Position numbers and translations under genes: made by a program. DNA of 64,000 nt from Nostoc sp. 106C. GTDB taxonomy: Bacteria; Cyanobacteriota; Cyanobacteriia; Cyanobacteriales; Nostocaceae. How positions within the stretch are numbered: the first letter of the stretch is position 1; each line of letters begins with the position of its first letter. The stretch is from the NCBI RefSeq assembly GCF_002154725.1, contig NZ_MTAW01000221.1, positions 62,001-126,000 on the forward strand, written 5' to 3'. Shown piece after piece: positions 17,102-26,160 of this stretch. Below the pieces are notes generated by a model. The model saw nothing but the letters and a program-made list of their open reading frames with translations, was not told the DNA's origin and did no database searches.

Positions 17102-18397
17102 GTGCTACCAAATAAGCCCCCGGCTAGCAATCAAACTCAACGCTGGACATTTTCTCAACTTTTTGGCTTGGCAAAGCGTAATCCGTTAATGATTTCACGC
17201 TGGGTTTTATGCTGGGCTGCTGTGGGGACTGTTAGTGGTCTTTTTGCTGGTTTCTACTGGAATGTTTTAGAGCTGATTACTCATGGACTGCGACAATTTC
17301 AAGGTCCGACTCTGCTTTTGGTAATGCCAATAAGCGGTTTATTGATTGGGTTAGTGATTCATTTTTTGGGAAATCCCGGTGAAATCGCTGTGATTGTTGA
17401 TAATATTCACTTTCGTGGCGGAAGGCTTGATACTCGAAAAAATCCCTCAATGATTCTTGCTTCTCTAGTCAGCATCTCAGCAGGTGGTAGTGCGGGGCCA
17501 GAAGCACCATTAGTACAAGTAACGGGTTCTTTTGGAACTTGGCTAGCCGATCGCCTAAGACTCCAAGGAGAAGACCTCAGATCTATGAGTTTAGCAGCGA
17601 TGGCGGCGGGGTTCACTGCCTTGTTTGGCTCACCCCTTGGTGGTGCGATGTTCGCCCTAGAGATTTTGCACCATCAGCATATTGTGGAATATTACGAAGC
17701 TTTGATGCCTGCGATTGTGGCTAGTTGCGCAAGTTATTTGGTATTTGCCACAATTACCCATTTAGGAATTGCACCGACTTGGAATTTTCCCCAATACAAC
17801 TTGGCGAACATTGATGATTTTGCTTTGGCGATCGCTTTCGGTATTTTAGGGGCCGTAGTGGGATGGATTTTTATGGGGATTTTTCGGAGTTGCGATCACT
17901 TATTTACCCATATCCCCGGGCCAATCTATGTACGTACCACAGTCGCAGGCTTGGGGCTTGGCAGTTTAGCAGCAGTTTTGCCACTTACCCGTTATTTTGG
18001 TCATGAAGAATTAGAATCTCTCGTTAATACTAACTTTCCTGCTATTTTTCTGTTGCTGCTAGCTTTAGGTAAAATGGCTGCGATCAGCATGACAGTTACA
18101 GGTGGCTGGCGTGGTGGATTTATTATTCCCCTATTTTTTACGGGTGCTTGTGTAGGTAAAGCAGTAGCAATCTTAATTCCGGGAGTCAATCCTGCCCTGG
18201 CGATGATTTGTACAATGGCTGCTATTAATGCAGCAGTGACGCGTACACCGATCAGTACAACTTTGCTACTATCTAAACTAACTAACTTCAGTCCGTTCAC
18301 ACCCATACTCTTTGCTAGTTTGATGGGATTTTTCTTCGCGCCTAAAGTGCCTTTGATTGCATCTCAACTCAAGAATCAAACAGAAACGGTTAATTAG
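17102..18397 (+). CDS. CLC family chloride channel/antiporter
   Basis: A 431-aa voltage-gated chloride channel (CLC) family protein with about 10-12 membrane helices and no C-terminal CBS domains. The selectivity-filter helix motif appears as GGSAGPEAPLVQVTGSFG (about residues 123-140): the gating Glu is kept, while the usual GREGP becomes GPEAP. A later loop GGWRGGFIIPLFFTGA (about 337-352) matches the GxFxP filter segment. I accept the GTG start at 17102 because an aggaaa box precedes it by about 6 bases. Whether it works as channel or Cl-/H+ exchanger is unknown. Confidence 0.9.
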   Translation: MLPNKPPASNQTQRWTFSQLFGLAKRNPLMISRWVLCWAAVGTVSGLFAGFYWNVLELITHGLRQFQGPTLLLVMPISGLLIGLVIHFLGNPGEIAVIVDNIHFRGGRLDTRKNPSMILASLVSISAGGSAGPEAPLVQVTGSFGTWLADRLRLQGEDLRSMSLAAMAAGFTALFGSPLGGAMFALEILHHQHIVEYYEALMPAIVASCASYLVFATITHLGIAPTWNFPQYNLANIDDFALAIAFGILGAVVGWIFMGIFRSCDHLFTHIPGPIYVRTTVAGLGLGSLAAVLPLTRYFGHEELESLVNTNFPAIFLLLLALGKMAAISMTVTGGWRGGFIIPLFFTGACVGKAVAILIPGVNPALAMICTMAAINAAVTRTPISTTLLLSKLTNFSPFTPILFASLMGFFFAPKVPLIASQLKNQTETVN

Positions 18398-18430
18398 CAC
18401 AAGTCTAATAATTTAAGACACCGTGCTCTC

Positions 18431-18522
18431 GAATGGTACTTACTTAAGCAAAAGTTGCTGCCCAGATCCCCGACTTTTTCAAAAAGTCGGGGATCTAAAT
18501 CTCGCTAAAGTAAGTGACATTC
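18431..18522. repeat. 92-bp hairpin element flanked by 12-bp direct repeats
   Basis: Outer arms gaatggtacttactt and aagtaagtgacattc, and inner arms agatccccgacttttt/aaaaagtcggggatct, make a nearly continuous stem. The flanks carry caccgtgctctc (18419-18430) and caccgtactctc (18523-18534), direct repeats differing at one base. It lies after the CLC stop and could end that transcript, but the direct repeats suggest an inserted element. Confidence 0.65.
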
Positions 18523-18534
18523 CACCGTACTCTC

Positions 18535-18797
18535 AGAGTTGTCACTCGATGCGATCGCTTGACCTTTAAAATAGTCCCTACAAATACTTAAATTAAAAAA
18601 AATCAAATCGGATTGCTAAATGACTGCTAATCTCTAGCTTTTGACTACGAAATAGCAGTGATCGCAATGTTTACATTTACAAACACAAGTAAAACCACAG
18701 AAAAATATAAGTTACCCTAAAGATGATGTTTTAAGAAAATTTTGTATACATTTGTATCTTTCCGCTAATAACTATTAATTTGCGGTCAGCAACCGCT
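18535..18797. other. Spacer upstream of signalling cluster
   Basis: AT-rich DNA (about 260 bp) presumably carrying the promoter of the response regulator gene. A cgcaatgtttacatttac stretch lies near 18662-18680, but no specific binding site can be assigned. Confidence 0.4.
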
Positions 18798-21356
18798 ATG
18801 AGAATTCTATTAGTTGAAGATGATGAACTCATTGCTGAATCACTTAGCAAAGCCCTAACAAACCAGCACTATGCTGTTGATGTCGCCAAGGATGGCCAAG
18901 AAGGTTGGGATTTGGCAGAGTTATTTACTTATGATTTGATTTTGCTAGATGTTTTGCTGCCCAAGCTTAACGGTATTAAGTTCTGTCAGCGATTGCGAGC
19001 CAATGGCAATCAAACGCCTGTTCTTTTATTAACAGCCCAAGACACCAGCACAAATAAAGTCATGGGGTTGGATGCTGGTGCTGATGATTATGTTGCCAAG
19101 CCTTTTGATTTTCAGGAGTTGTTAGCTCGCGTTCGTGCTTTATTACGTCGAGGCGGTTCTGCTTTACCGCCTTTATTGGACTGGAAAAACCTGCGGCTTG
19201 ACCCTAGCACTTGCGAAGTCACTTGTGACGGCAAACTCTTGCATTTGACTCCCAAAGAATACGGTCTACTTGAGCTTTTTCTGCGCAACACTCACCGGAT
19301 ATTTAGTTGTAGTGCGTTGATCGATCATCTGTGGTCATTTGAAGAACCTCCTACAGATGACACGGTTAGATCTCACATGAAAGGTTTACGGCAAAAACTT
19401 AAAACTGGCGGTGTTGCAGAAGATCCAATTGAAACAGTTTATGGGATTGGATATAAACTCAAGCCAACAGATAGAGAAGGCGTAGGTAAAGGAAAATCAA
19501 AGTCTTCAATCAATGGTAATGATGGGCGACAGAAACTCAAAGAGCAACAACCCCAATCTCCAGTGAGCACAATAGAGAAAGTCTCACCACAGGCGGCTAC
19601 AAGGGACGAAACTTCTACACGCGAGTGGCTCCAATATGACGCCACTGACGACAACGTGGGGAAGCCGCAACTCAATGTTGAAAATCAGGTTGTGACTAGA
19701 GTTGGCAAAGTTTGGGAAGAGGTAGCACAGAAACTCGAAGAGCGAGTGGCGACGATTGAGCAAGCCTCTACCATGTTGCTACAAGGTAAACTTTCCAAGG
19801 AAATGCAGTCAAAAGCAAAGATGGAGGCTCATAAGCTAGTTGGTTCTCTGGGGATGTTTGGATCTGATGAAGGTTCGCGTCTTGCTAAAGAAATAGAATC
19901 GTTGTGGGACAGTGGTATTAAGCTAAAGCCAGATACAAGACAGCAGATATCGCAATTGGTTGTGGCGTTGCATCAAGAACTGCAACTGTTGAACTCTGAG
20001 TATAAGCAGGAATTGCTCTGTGACAATCAACTAGTAGATGAACGTCCTTTGCTGTTGATTGTTAACCAGGATAGAGATTTAGCCCAAGCGTTAGCTAAAG
20101 AAACAAATAGTTGGGCGATGCGATCGCAAATTGCCAAAGATGCGATCGCGGCTAGAGAAGCGATCGCCAAAAATTCTCCTGATGTAGTCTTGCTCGACCT
20201 TTGTGCTAGCAACTCTACGGAAGATACTCTCGCTTTCCTAACAGAACTCAACGCCCGTAAATCCCCCATACCAGTGATCGTTTTAACAGATAAAGACAGT
20301 TTACTTGATCGCGTAAAAGTGGCGCGTTTGGGAGGAAGCGGTGTTTTACAAAAGCCTGTCTCCCCAAACCAAATTCTAGAGACTGTGACACAAATATTAC
20401 AGCGTAATCGCTCCACCCAAGCAAAGGTGATGGTTGTCGATGACGATCCTCACATCTTGGCTGCACTCCAGAATTTACTCATGCCTTGGGGGCTAAAGGT
20501 TTACACTCTAGAGAACCCCCTACGGTTTTTAGAAGCAATAGCGATAGCTCAACCAGATCTCATAATTTTAGATGTGGAAATGCCGGAAGTAAGTGGTATA
20601 GAATTATGCCAAGTTATTAGAAACGATCCGCAATGGAGTGGCTTGCCGATTTTATTTCTGACTGCGCATAACGATACCAAAACTAGACAGCAGGTATTTA
20701 TAGCAGGTGCAGACGACTACATCAGCAAGCCGATTGTAGAACCAGAACTGATTACACGCATACTCAATCGCCTAGAGCGATCGCGCTGGCTGCGAAATTT
20801 AGCAGAACTGGACGGCTTAACTTTAGTTGCCAATCGTCGCAAGTCTACTGAAGATTTAAATCGCTATCTTCAGTCGAGCGAGCGTCATCAACAGCCCTTC
20901 TGCTTCGCTATTGTTGAGCTAGACAACCTCAAAGAAATTAATCACCAGTACGGTCATGCTGTAGGCGATCGCGTGTTATCTCAACTAGGGGAACTCTTAC
21001 GCCAGACGTTTCACACTCAGGATGTAGTCGGGCGTTGGGGAGGTTCAGAATTTGTAGTAGGAATGGCAGGTATGACCAAAAGCGATGGAGTGCAACGGCT
21101 TTCAGAACTGCTCAAAAACTGGCGTCAAATTGAGTTTACCGTTGCTAATGGCCAGAAGTTTCATGCCAGCTTTAGTACCGCTGTGGTTGAGTATCCTCAA
21201 GATGGCGCTAATCTGCAAGCACTTTATCAAGCGGCTGATGCAGCCTTGGGGGAGGCAGGGGGGCAGGGAGCAGGTGAGTCCACTTGCCGTCTTGGCGGTT
21301 CCCGTCACGATGGCAAAGTGGCGAACCCGAAGGGGAGCAGGGGGAAGAAAGAATAA
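18798..21356 (+). CDS. Multidomain response regulator REC-wHTH-Hpt-REC-REC-GGDEF
   Basis: An 852-aa phosphorelay protein. Domain order: receiver (1-117, VEDD and phospho-acceptor Asp51), OmpR-type winged helix (about 125-222), linker, Hpt domain (about 300-400, AHKLVGSLG with His345), second receiver (about 425-545, Asp467), third receiver (about 550-670, VVDDD and Asp592) and a C-terminal GGDEF domain (about 690-840). The GGDEF motif is WGGSEF at 747-752, Asp replaced by Ser, so cyclase activity is doubtful. The start is the ATG at 18798; the longer TTG version is unlikely. The tail (last 35 residues) is Gly-rich and encoded by repeat DNA. Next gene, 45 bp downstream, is its probable kinase. 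Confidence 0.92.
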   Translation: MRILLVEDDELIAESLSKALTNQHYAVDVAKDGQEGWDLAELFTYDLILLDVLLPKLNGIKFCQRLRANGNQTPVLLLTAQDTSTNKVMGLDAGADDYVAKPFDFQELLARVRALLRRGGSALPPLLDWKNLRLDPSTCEVTCDGKLLHLTPKEYGLLELFLRNTHRIFSCSALIDHLWSFEEPPTDDTVRSHMKGLRQKLKTGGVAEDPIETVYGIGYKLKPTDREGVGKGKSKSSINGNDGRQKLKEQQPQSPVSTIEKVSPQAATRDETSTREWLQYDATDDNVGKPQLNVENQVVTRVGKVWEEVAQKLEERVATIEQASTMLLQGKLSKEMQSKAKMEAHKLVGSLGMFGSDEGSRLAKEIESLWDSGIKLKPDTRQQISQLVVALHQELQLLNSEYKQELLCDNQLVDERPLLLIVNQDRDLAQALAKETNSWAMRSQIAKDAIAAREAIAKNSPDVVLLDLCASNSTEDTLAFLTELNARKSPIPVIVLTDKDSLLDRVKVARLGGSGVLQKPVSPNQILETVTQILQRNRSTQAKVMVVDDDPHILAALQNLLMPWGLKVYTLENPLRFLEAIAIAQPDLIILDVEMPEVSGIELCQVIRNDPQWSGLPILFLTAHNDTKTRQQVFIAGADDYISKPIVEPELITRILNRLERSRWLRNLAELDGLTLVANRRKSTEDLNRYLQSSERHQQPFCFAIVELDNLKEINHQYGHAVGDRVLSQLGELLRQTFHTQDVVGRWGGSEFVVGMAGMTKSDGVQRLSELLKNWRQIEFTVANGQKFHASFSTAVVEYPQDGANLQALYQAADAALGEAGGQGAGESTCRLGGSRHDGKVANPKGSRGKKE
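21240..21345. repeat. GC-rich dispersed repeat forming the regulator's C-terminus
   Basis: G-rich runs (ggggaggcagggggg, agcagggggaag) and the segment ggcggttcccgtcac...aagtggcgaacccg resemble dispersed intergenic repeats of Nostoc-type genomes. Here they are read as the last codons of the response regulator, suggesting a repeat landed at the gene end and extended the frame. Confidence 0.55.
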
Positions 21357-21401
21357 ACTATTTGCTACTTAACCAATGCCCCATGCCCATAGGAGAATAT
21401 T

Positions 21402-24400
21402 ATGTTGCAATCGTTACATACCTTTTTAACCTCAAGCCCCTTTATCCCACACGGGCATTGTTATCTGTGGAATCCGGGGCTGGTATGGTTACATGTATTA
21501 TCTGATTTCCTCATTGTCCTGGCATATTATTTTATTCCTTTGACGTTGCTTTATTTCGTCTACAAGGGCAACACCTTTCCCTTTAAAACTATTTTTCTGT
21601 TATTTAGCGCTTTTATCATCGCTTGCGGCACAACTCATCTCATGTCAATTTGGACGCTCTGGTATCCAAATTATTGGGTATCTGGTGCTGTGAAAGCGGT
21701 GACAGCAATGACTTCGGTTTATGCAGCGCTTGTACTAGTGAAATTGTTGCCCAGAGCACTAGAAAGACTCAGTACAGTCCAGTTAGAAGTAACTAACCAA
21801 AAACTGCAACAGCAAATTATTGAACGCCAAAAAATAGAAGCCGCACTACGCGATAGCGAAAGACGATTTCGGGCTATCTTTGACCAGACTTTCCAATTTA
21901 TCGGGCTACTGCAACCAAATGGCACACTTGTGGAAGTCAACCGCACCGCCCTCAACTTTGGTGGGCTGACTCATGCTGATGTTATCAATCGCCCCTTTTG
22001 GGAGACGCGCTGGTGGACAATATCCCCGCAAATCCAAAACCGCTTAAAAACCGCGATCGCTCAAGCAGCATGTGGTCAATTCGTCCGTTATGAAGTCGAT
22101 CTCAGGGGTGCAGAAGATACACAAGCAATGGTTGATTTTTCCCTCAAGCCTGTGTTTGATGAAGCTGGGAAAGTAGTCATACTCATCGCTGAAGGTCGTG
22201 ATATTAGCGCTGTCTACTACGAGCTGCGCTTACGCAAACAAGCACAAGCCGCGTTACGCAGGGCACACGATGAGTTAGAAATTCGAGTTCAAGAACGAAC
22301 TACAGAGTTATTAGCAGTTAATGAAGCATTGCAGGCGGAAATTAATGAACGCCAGCGCATAGAATCAGAGTTACGAAATACGACAACACTGCAACGCGCA
22401 ATTTTAAATAGTGCTAACTACACAATTATTTCCACCACAGCAGAAGGCATCATTCAAACTTTTAATGCAGCAGCAGAACGATGGCTGGGGTATACTGCCC
22501 ATGAGGTAGTTGGGAAAACAACTCCAGCAATCATCCATGACTCGGATGAAATTGTGCGAGTGGCGCAAGAACTATCTCAAGAACTGGGCGTAACTATTGA
22601 GCCGGGATTTGAGGTATTTGTGGCTAAGGCGCGACGCGGACAAGTACACGAGCGCGAATGGACTTATATCCGTAAAGATGGTTCGCGCTTTCCGGTATTG
22701 CTATCAGTCACAGCTTTACGTGACGCTAAAAACAATATTACAGGCTTTCTAGGGATTGGCAACGATATCAGCGATCGCAAACTTACACGGGAAGCACTAA
22801 GCCAGAGTGAAGCCACCCTGCGCAGTTTCTTTGACAGCGCACCAATGCTGATGGGAGTTGTAGAGGTGCTAGACGATGACGTGCTACATATTTCTGATAA
22901 TGCAGCCGCCGCGAAATTTTATGGACAGACACCAGCCGCCATGCAAAATCGGCTAGCTAGTGAAATGGGTGCGCCACAAAACTATATCAACCAGTGGATT
23001 GAATATTACCGTGCAGCCGAACGCAACCATGCTCCAGTTCGCTTTGAGTACGCGCACGAAACGCCTACAGATAAAAAATGGCTGTCAGCGACAGTTTCGG
23101 CAATTAATAGCGATCGCACTGATCGTCCCCGATTTTCCTACATAGTTGAAGATATTAGCGATCGCAAGCACTATGAAGAAGAGCTAAAACAGCAAGCATT
23201 TCTCCTCGACTTAACTCACGACACTATCATAGTCCGCGACGCCAATGCCAGGATTACCTTTTGGAATCGTGGTGCAGAGGAGATGTACGGTTGGTCGAAA
23301 GCAGAAGCAATCGGCCAAATTTCTCATGAATTCCTGCAAACCCAATTTCCCCAGCCGTTAGCAGAAATCGAAGCTCAACTTTTGGAAACAGGGCGTTGGG
23401 AAGGCGAACTCGTACACAGTAAACGTGATGGTACTCCTGTTGTCGTGGCCAGCCGTTGGGCATTGCAGCGCGACGAGCAAGGTAATGTTGAGAGAACTCT
23501 GGAGATTAATAACGACATTACCGAGCGTCAACAAGCCGAAGAAGAATTTCGCCATCTCAGTTTGGCCTTAGAAAGTGCAGTTGAAGGTATTTCCCAATTA
23601 GATACTCAGGGACGTTATATCAAAGTCAATCCAGCTTATGCCAACGCCGTTGGTTATCAACCAGAGGAATTGATTGGCATGGAATGGGTATTAACCGTCC
23701 ACCCAGAAGATCTAGAAACATTGAATGCAGCCTATCAATTGATGCTGACTAACGGCAAGGTGGATGTAGAAGCTAGAGGCGTGCGCAAAGATCAATCGGT
23801 TTTTGACAAACAAGTGGTGATGGTCAAAGCCTACGATCGCCAGCAGCAATTCATCGGGCATTATTGCTTTATGAAAGATATTAGCGAGCGCCGCGAAATC
23901 GAACGCCTCAAAGATGAATTTGTTTCGGTAGTTAGTCACGAATTACGCACACCCCTCACTTCTATTGCAGGTGCCTTGGATTTATTGGCAGGTGGCGTTC
24001 TCTTAGCCGAACCAGAAGAAGCGCAACGGATGTTAAACATTGCGGCTAGTAATACAGACCGTTTGGTGCGCCTGATTAATGACATCTTGGATATTGAGCG
24101 CATCGAGTCCGGTAAGGTACAGATGACTCCGGAAATCTGCGATGCTAGCGAGTTAATGACTGAGTCAGTAGAAATTGTTGAGGAAATGGCAGAGCAAGCA
24201 GGGGTGACAATATCCGTTTCTCCCCTATCAGCGCCAATCTGGGCCGACCCTGACCGAATTATTCAAGTTTTCACCAATTTACTCAGCAATGCAATTAAAT
24301 TTTCTCCACCAGATTCAACAATTTCGTTGAGTGCTGAAATTCTCGCAGCAAAACAAATCCGCTTCCAAGTCAAAGACCAAGGTCGAGGTATCCCCACTGA

Positions 24401-25430
24401 GAAACTGGAATCTGTATTTGAGCGCTTTGGACAAGTTGATGCTTCCGACTCCCGCCAAAAGGGAGGAACAGGTTTAGGTTTAGCGATTTGTCGCAGTATT
24501 TTGCAACATCATAACGGGCAAATCTGGGTGGAAAGTACTTTGGGAGAAGGCAGCACTTTCTTCTTTACTTTGCCACTGCTTTCCGAAGATGAAACCAGAC
24601 AAAGGAACGCAGAGAATCAAGAAAATCTCTCCCCATCCGTGCTGATTCCAATCACCGCATCCTTAGCCTCGCCTCTAGTACTAGAGTGCGATGACGATCC
24701 TTCTGTTCGAGTGGTAGTGCAAACTATGTTAGAACGACAAGGTTATCGCGTCATGGCAGCTGCATCGGGACAAGAAGCTGTAGAGCAGGCAAAGTTGTAC
24801 CATCCGGATGCAATTATTCTCAACTTAATGATGCCGGGTATGGATGGTTGGGAAACCCTGGCAATTCTCAAACAGCAGCCACACACCCAAAATATCCCTG
24901 TAATTATTCTTAGCGGTTTGTTACCTGATGCTAATAAAGGTCTTGCGCAAAGTGTTAGCGATTGGATTGTCAAACCACCCAATCCCAAATTGTTGTGTCA
25001 AGCTTTAGAAAAAGCTACTGCTACGCAAAATCCATGTATCAAAGTTTTAATTATCGAAGATGACTTAGATTTAGCACAGGTACTTATTGCCTTATTCAAT
25101 CGTCACGGCATTACTACCTTTTACGCCCAAACAGGAAGGGAAGCTATCCAGATTAGCCAGAACATTCTGCCTGACTTGTTGGTACTGGATTTAGGCTTGC
25201 CAGAAAATGATGGTTTTGCAGTTGTCGATTGGCTCCGCCAACATCAACGTTTGTGCCAAGTACCATTAGTTGTATATACAGCGCGCGATTTAGATGAGAG
25301 CGATCGCGATCGCTTAAAGTTAGGACAAACCCTATTCTTCACCAAAGGACGCATTACTCCCCAAGAATTTGAACAGCGAGTAATTAACTTGCTCAACCGG
25401 ATGATTGGCAATAATAGTGAAGTCAGTTAA
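21402..25430 (+). CDS. Ethylene receptor-like multi-PAS hybrid histidine kinase
   Basis: A 1342-aa membrane sensor kinase. The three N-terminal helices (about residues 28-105) match the ETR1 ethylene-binding domain: Asp35, Tyr42, and the copper-ligand motif CGTTHL with Cys75 and His79, in the ETR1 spacing (D25, Y32, C65, H69 plus ten). Then a coiled coil, five PAS domains (about 155-275, 330-460, 465-590, 595-710, 715-835), HisKA (SHELRTPL, His846), HATPase_c (about 945-1060) and two receivers. The first receiver has Asn1141 (ILNLMMPG) where the phospho-Asp should be; the second keeps Asp1263. Start supported by taggag before ATG. Relative of cyanobacterial Etr1-type receptors; the ligand is inferred. 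Confidence 0.93.
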   Translation: MLQSLHTFLTSSPFIPHGHCYLWNPGLVWLHVLSDFLIVLAYYFIPLTLLYFVYKGNTFPFKTIFLLFSAFIIACGTTHLMSIWTLWYPNYWVSGAVKAVTAMTSVYAALVLVKLLPRALERLSTVQLEVTNQKLQQQIIERQKIEAALRDSERRFRAIFDQTFQFIGLLQPNGTLVEVNRTALNFGGLTHADVINRPFWETRWWTISPQIQNRLKTAIAQAACGQFVRYEVDLRGAEDTQAMVDFSLKPVFDEAGKVVILIAEGRDISAVYYELRLRKQAQAALRRAHDELEIRVQERTTELLAVNEALQAEINERQRIESELRNTTTLQRAILNSANYTIISTTAEGIIQTFNAAAERWLGYTAHEVVGKTTPAIIHDSDEIVRVAQELSQELGVTIEPGFEVFVAKARRGQVHEREWTYIRKDGSRFPVLLSVTALRDAKNNITGFLGIGNDISDRKLTREALSQSEATLRSFFDSAPMLMGVVEVLDDDVLHISDNAAAAKFYGQTPAAMQNRLASEMGAPQNYINQWIEYYRAAERNHAPVRFEYAHETPTDKKWLSATVSAINSDRTDRPRFSYIVEDISDRKHYEEELKQQAFLLDLTHDTIIVRDANARITFWNRGAEEMYGWSKAEAIGQISHEFLQTQFPQPLAEIEAQLLETGRWEGELVHSKRDGTPVVVASRWALQRDEQGNVERTLEINNDITERQQAEEEFRHLSLALESAVEGISQLDTQGRYIKVNPAYANAVGYQPEELIGMEWVLTVHPEDLETLNAAYQLMLTNGKVDVEARGVRKDQSVFDKQVVMVKAYDRQQQFIGHYCFMKDISERREIERLKDEFVSVVSHELRTPLTSIAGALDLLAGGVLLAEPEEAQRMLNIAASNTDRLVRLINDILDIERIESGKVQMTPEICDASELMTESVEIVEEMAEQAGVTISVSPLSAPIWADPDRIIQVFTNLLSNAIKFSPPDSTISLSAEILAAKQIRFQVKDQGRGIPTEKLESVFERFGQVDASDSRQKGGTGLGLAICRSILQHHNGQIWVESTLGEGSTFFFTLPLLSEDETRQRNAENQENLSPSVLIPITASLASPLVLECDDDPSVRVVVQTMLERQGYRVMAAASGQEAVEQAKLYHPDAIILNLMMPGMDGWETLAILKQQPHTQNIPVIILSGLLPDANKGLAQSVSDWIVKPPNPKLLCQALEKATATQNPCIKVLIIEDDLDLAQVLIALFNRHGITTFYAQTGREAIQISQNILPDLLVLDLGLPENDGFAVVDWLRQHQRLCQVPLVVYTARDLDESDRDRLKLGQTLFFTKGRITPQEFEQRVINLLNRMIGNNSEVS

Positions 25431-25548
25431 GAGTGAACAAAGCAGTCCTGATGAAAATTTTTTCATCGCCATGTATGAAAGGGAGATACGGAGAAATGAC
25501 AACTGACTATTATACAGACGCAAAATTTCGTATCTGTACCAATGACAA

Positions 25549-25923
25549 ATGACTACAAAACGCATTCTCATCATTGATGATGAATATGATATCCGGGCAG
25601 TAGCTGAACTCGCCTTGAAAGCGGTAGGTGCTTGGCAAGTTTCAACGGCTGCTTCTGGTAGCGAGGGAGTGGCTAAGGCAGTTGCCGAACAGCCAGATGC
25701 GATCCTTTTGGATGTTATGATGCCTGATATGGACGGAATCGCTACCTTTCAAGCGTTACAAGCAAATCCCGCCACTAAGTCAATTCCCGTTATTTTGCTG
25801 ACGGCGAAAGCACAAGCTACCGAAAAACGGCGATTTGCTGAACTAGCAGTCCGAGCAGTAATTACTAAGCCTTTCAAAGCCATGAAATTGCCTGCTCAAA
25901 TTGCAGCGGCTCTCAACTGGTAG
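25549..25923 (+). CDS. CheY-like single-domain response regulator
   Basis: A 124-aa receiver domain and nothing else: acidic pocket IIDDE at residues 8-12, phospho-acceptor Asp in ILLDVMMPDMDG (about residue 55), Thr in ILLTAKA, and Lys in ITKPFK. It lies 118 bp downstream of the ethylene-receptor-like kinase on the same strand, so it may be an additional phosphate acceptor or sink for it. The start codon sits inside a heptad-like aatgacaaatgac sequence without a clear Shine-Dalgarno. Confidence 0.9.
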   Translation: MTTKRILIIDDEYDIRAVAELALKAVGAWQVSTAASGSEGVAKAVAEQPDAILLDVMMPDMDGIATFQALQANPATKSIPVILLTAKAQATEKRRFAELAVRAVITKPFKAMKLPAQIAAALNW

Positions 25924-26160
25924 ACTTAAAAATTTTTTCTAAATTCTTTTCATCTCCACAATTTCTGCATTTTTGAGTTTTAAAGTTAAAAGCAACTAGA
26001 AAACCACTAACTTGATAACACCTTAACTCAGGGTGGAGTACAAATTCACCTCTACCCTACTTCCTCTCATTTGAAGATGTAAAAAGTTAAGCTCCCTCTT
26101 TTTATTAAAGCGAGTTGATTAGGTGACTAGGTTTTATTTGCTGTAACTCATAGGTGCAAT
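25924..26160. other. Spacer after the signalling cluster
   Basis: AT-rich DNA of 237 bp, no gene seen; it includes promoter space for the next gene pair. Confidence 0.4.

Noticed and set aside
17467-17530. Apparent loss of the CLC gating glutamate
   Set aside because: Aligning GSAGPEAP with GSAGREGP shows that the Glu is kept; only the neighbouring Arg and Gly differ.
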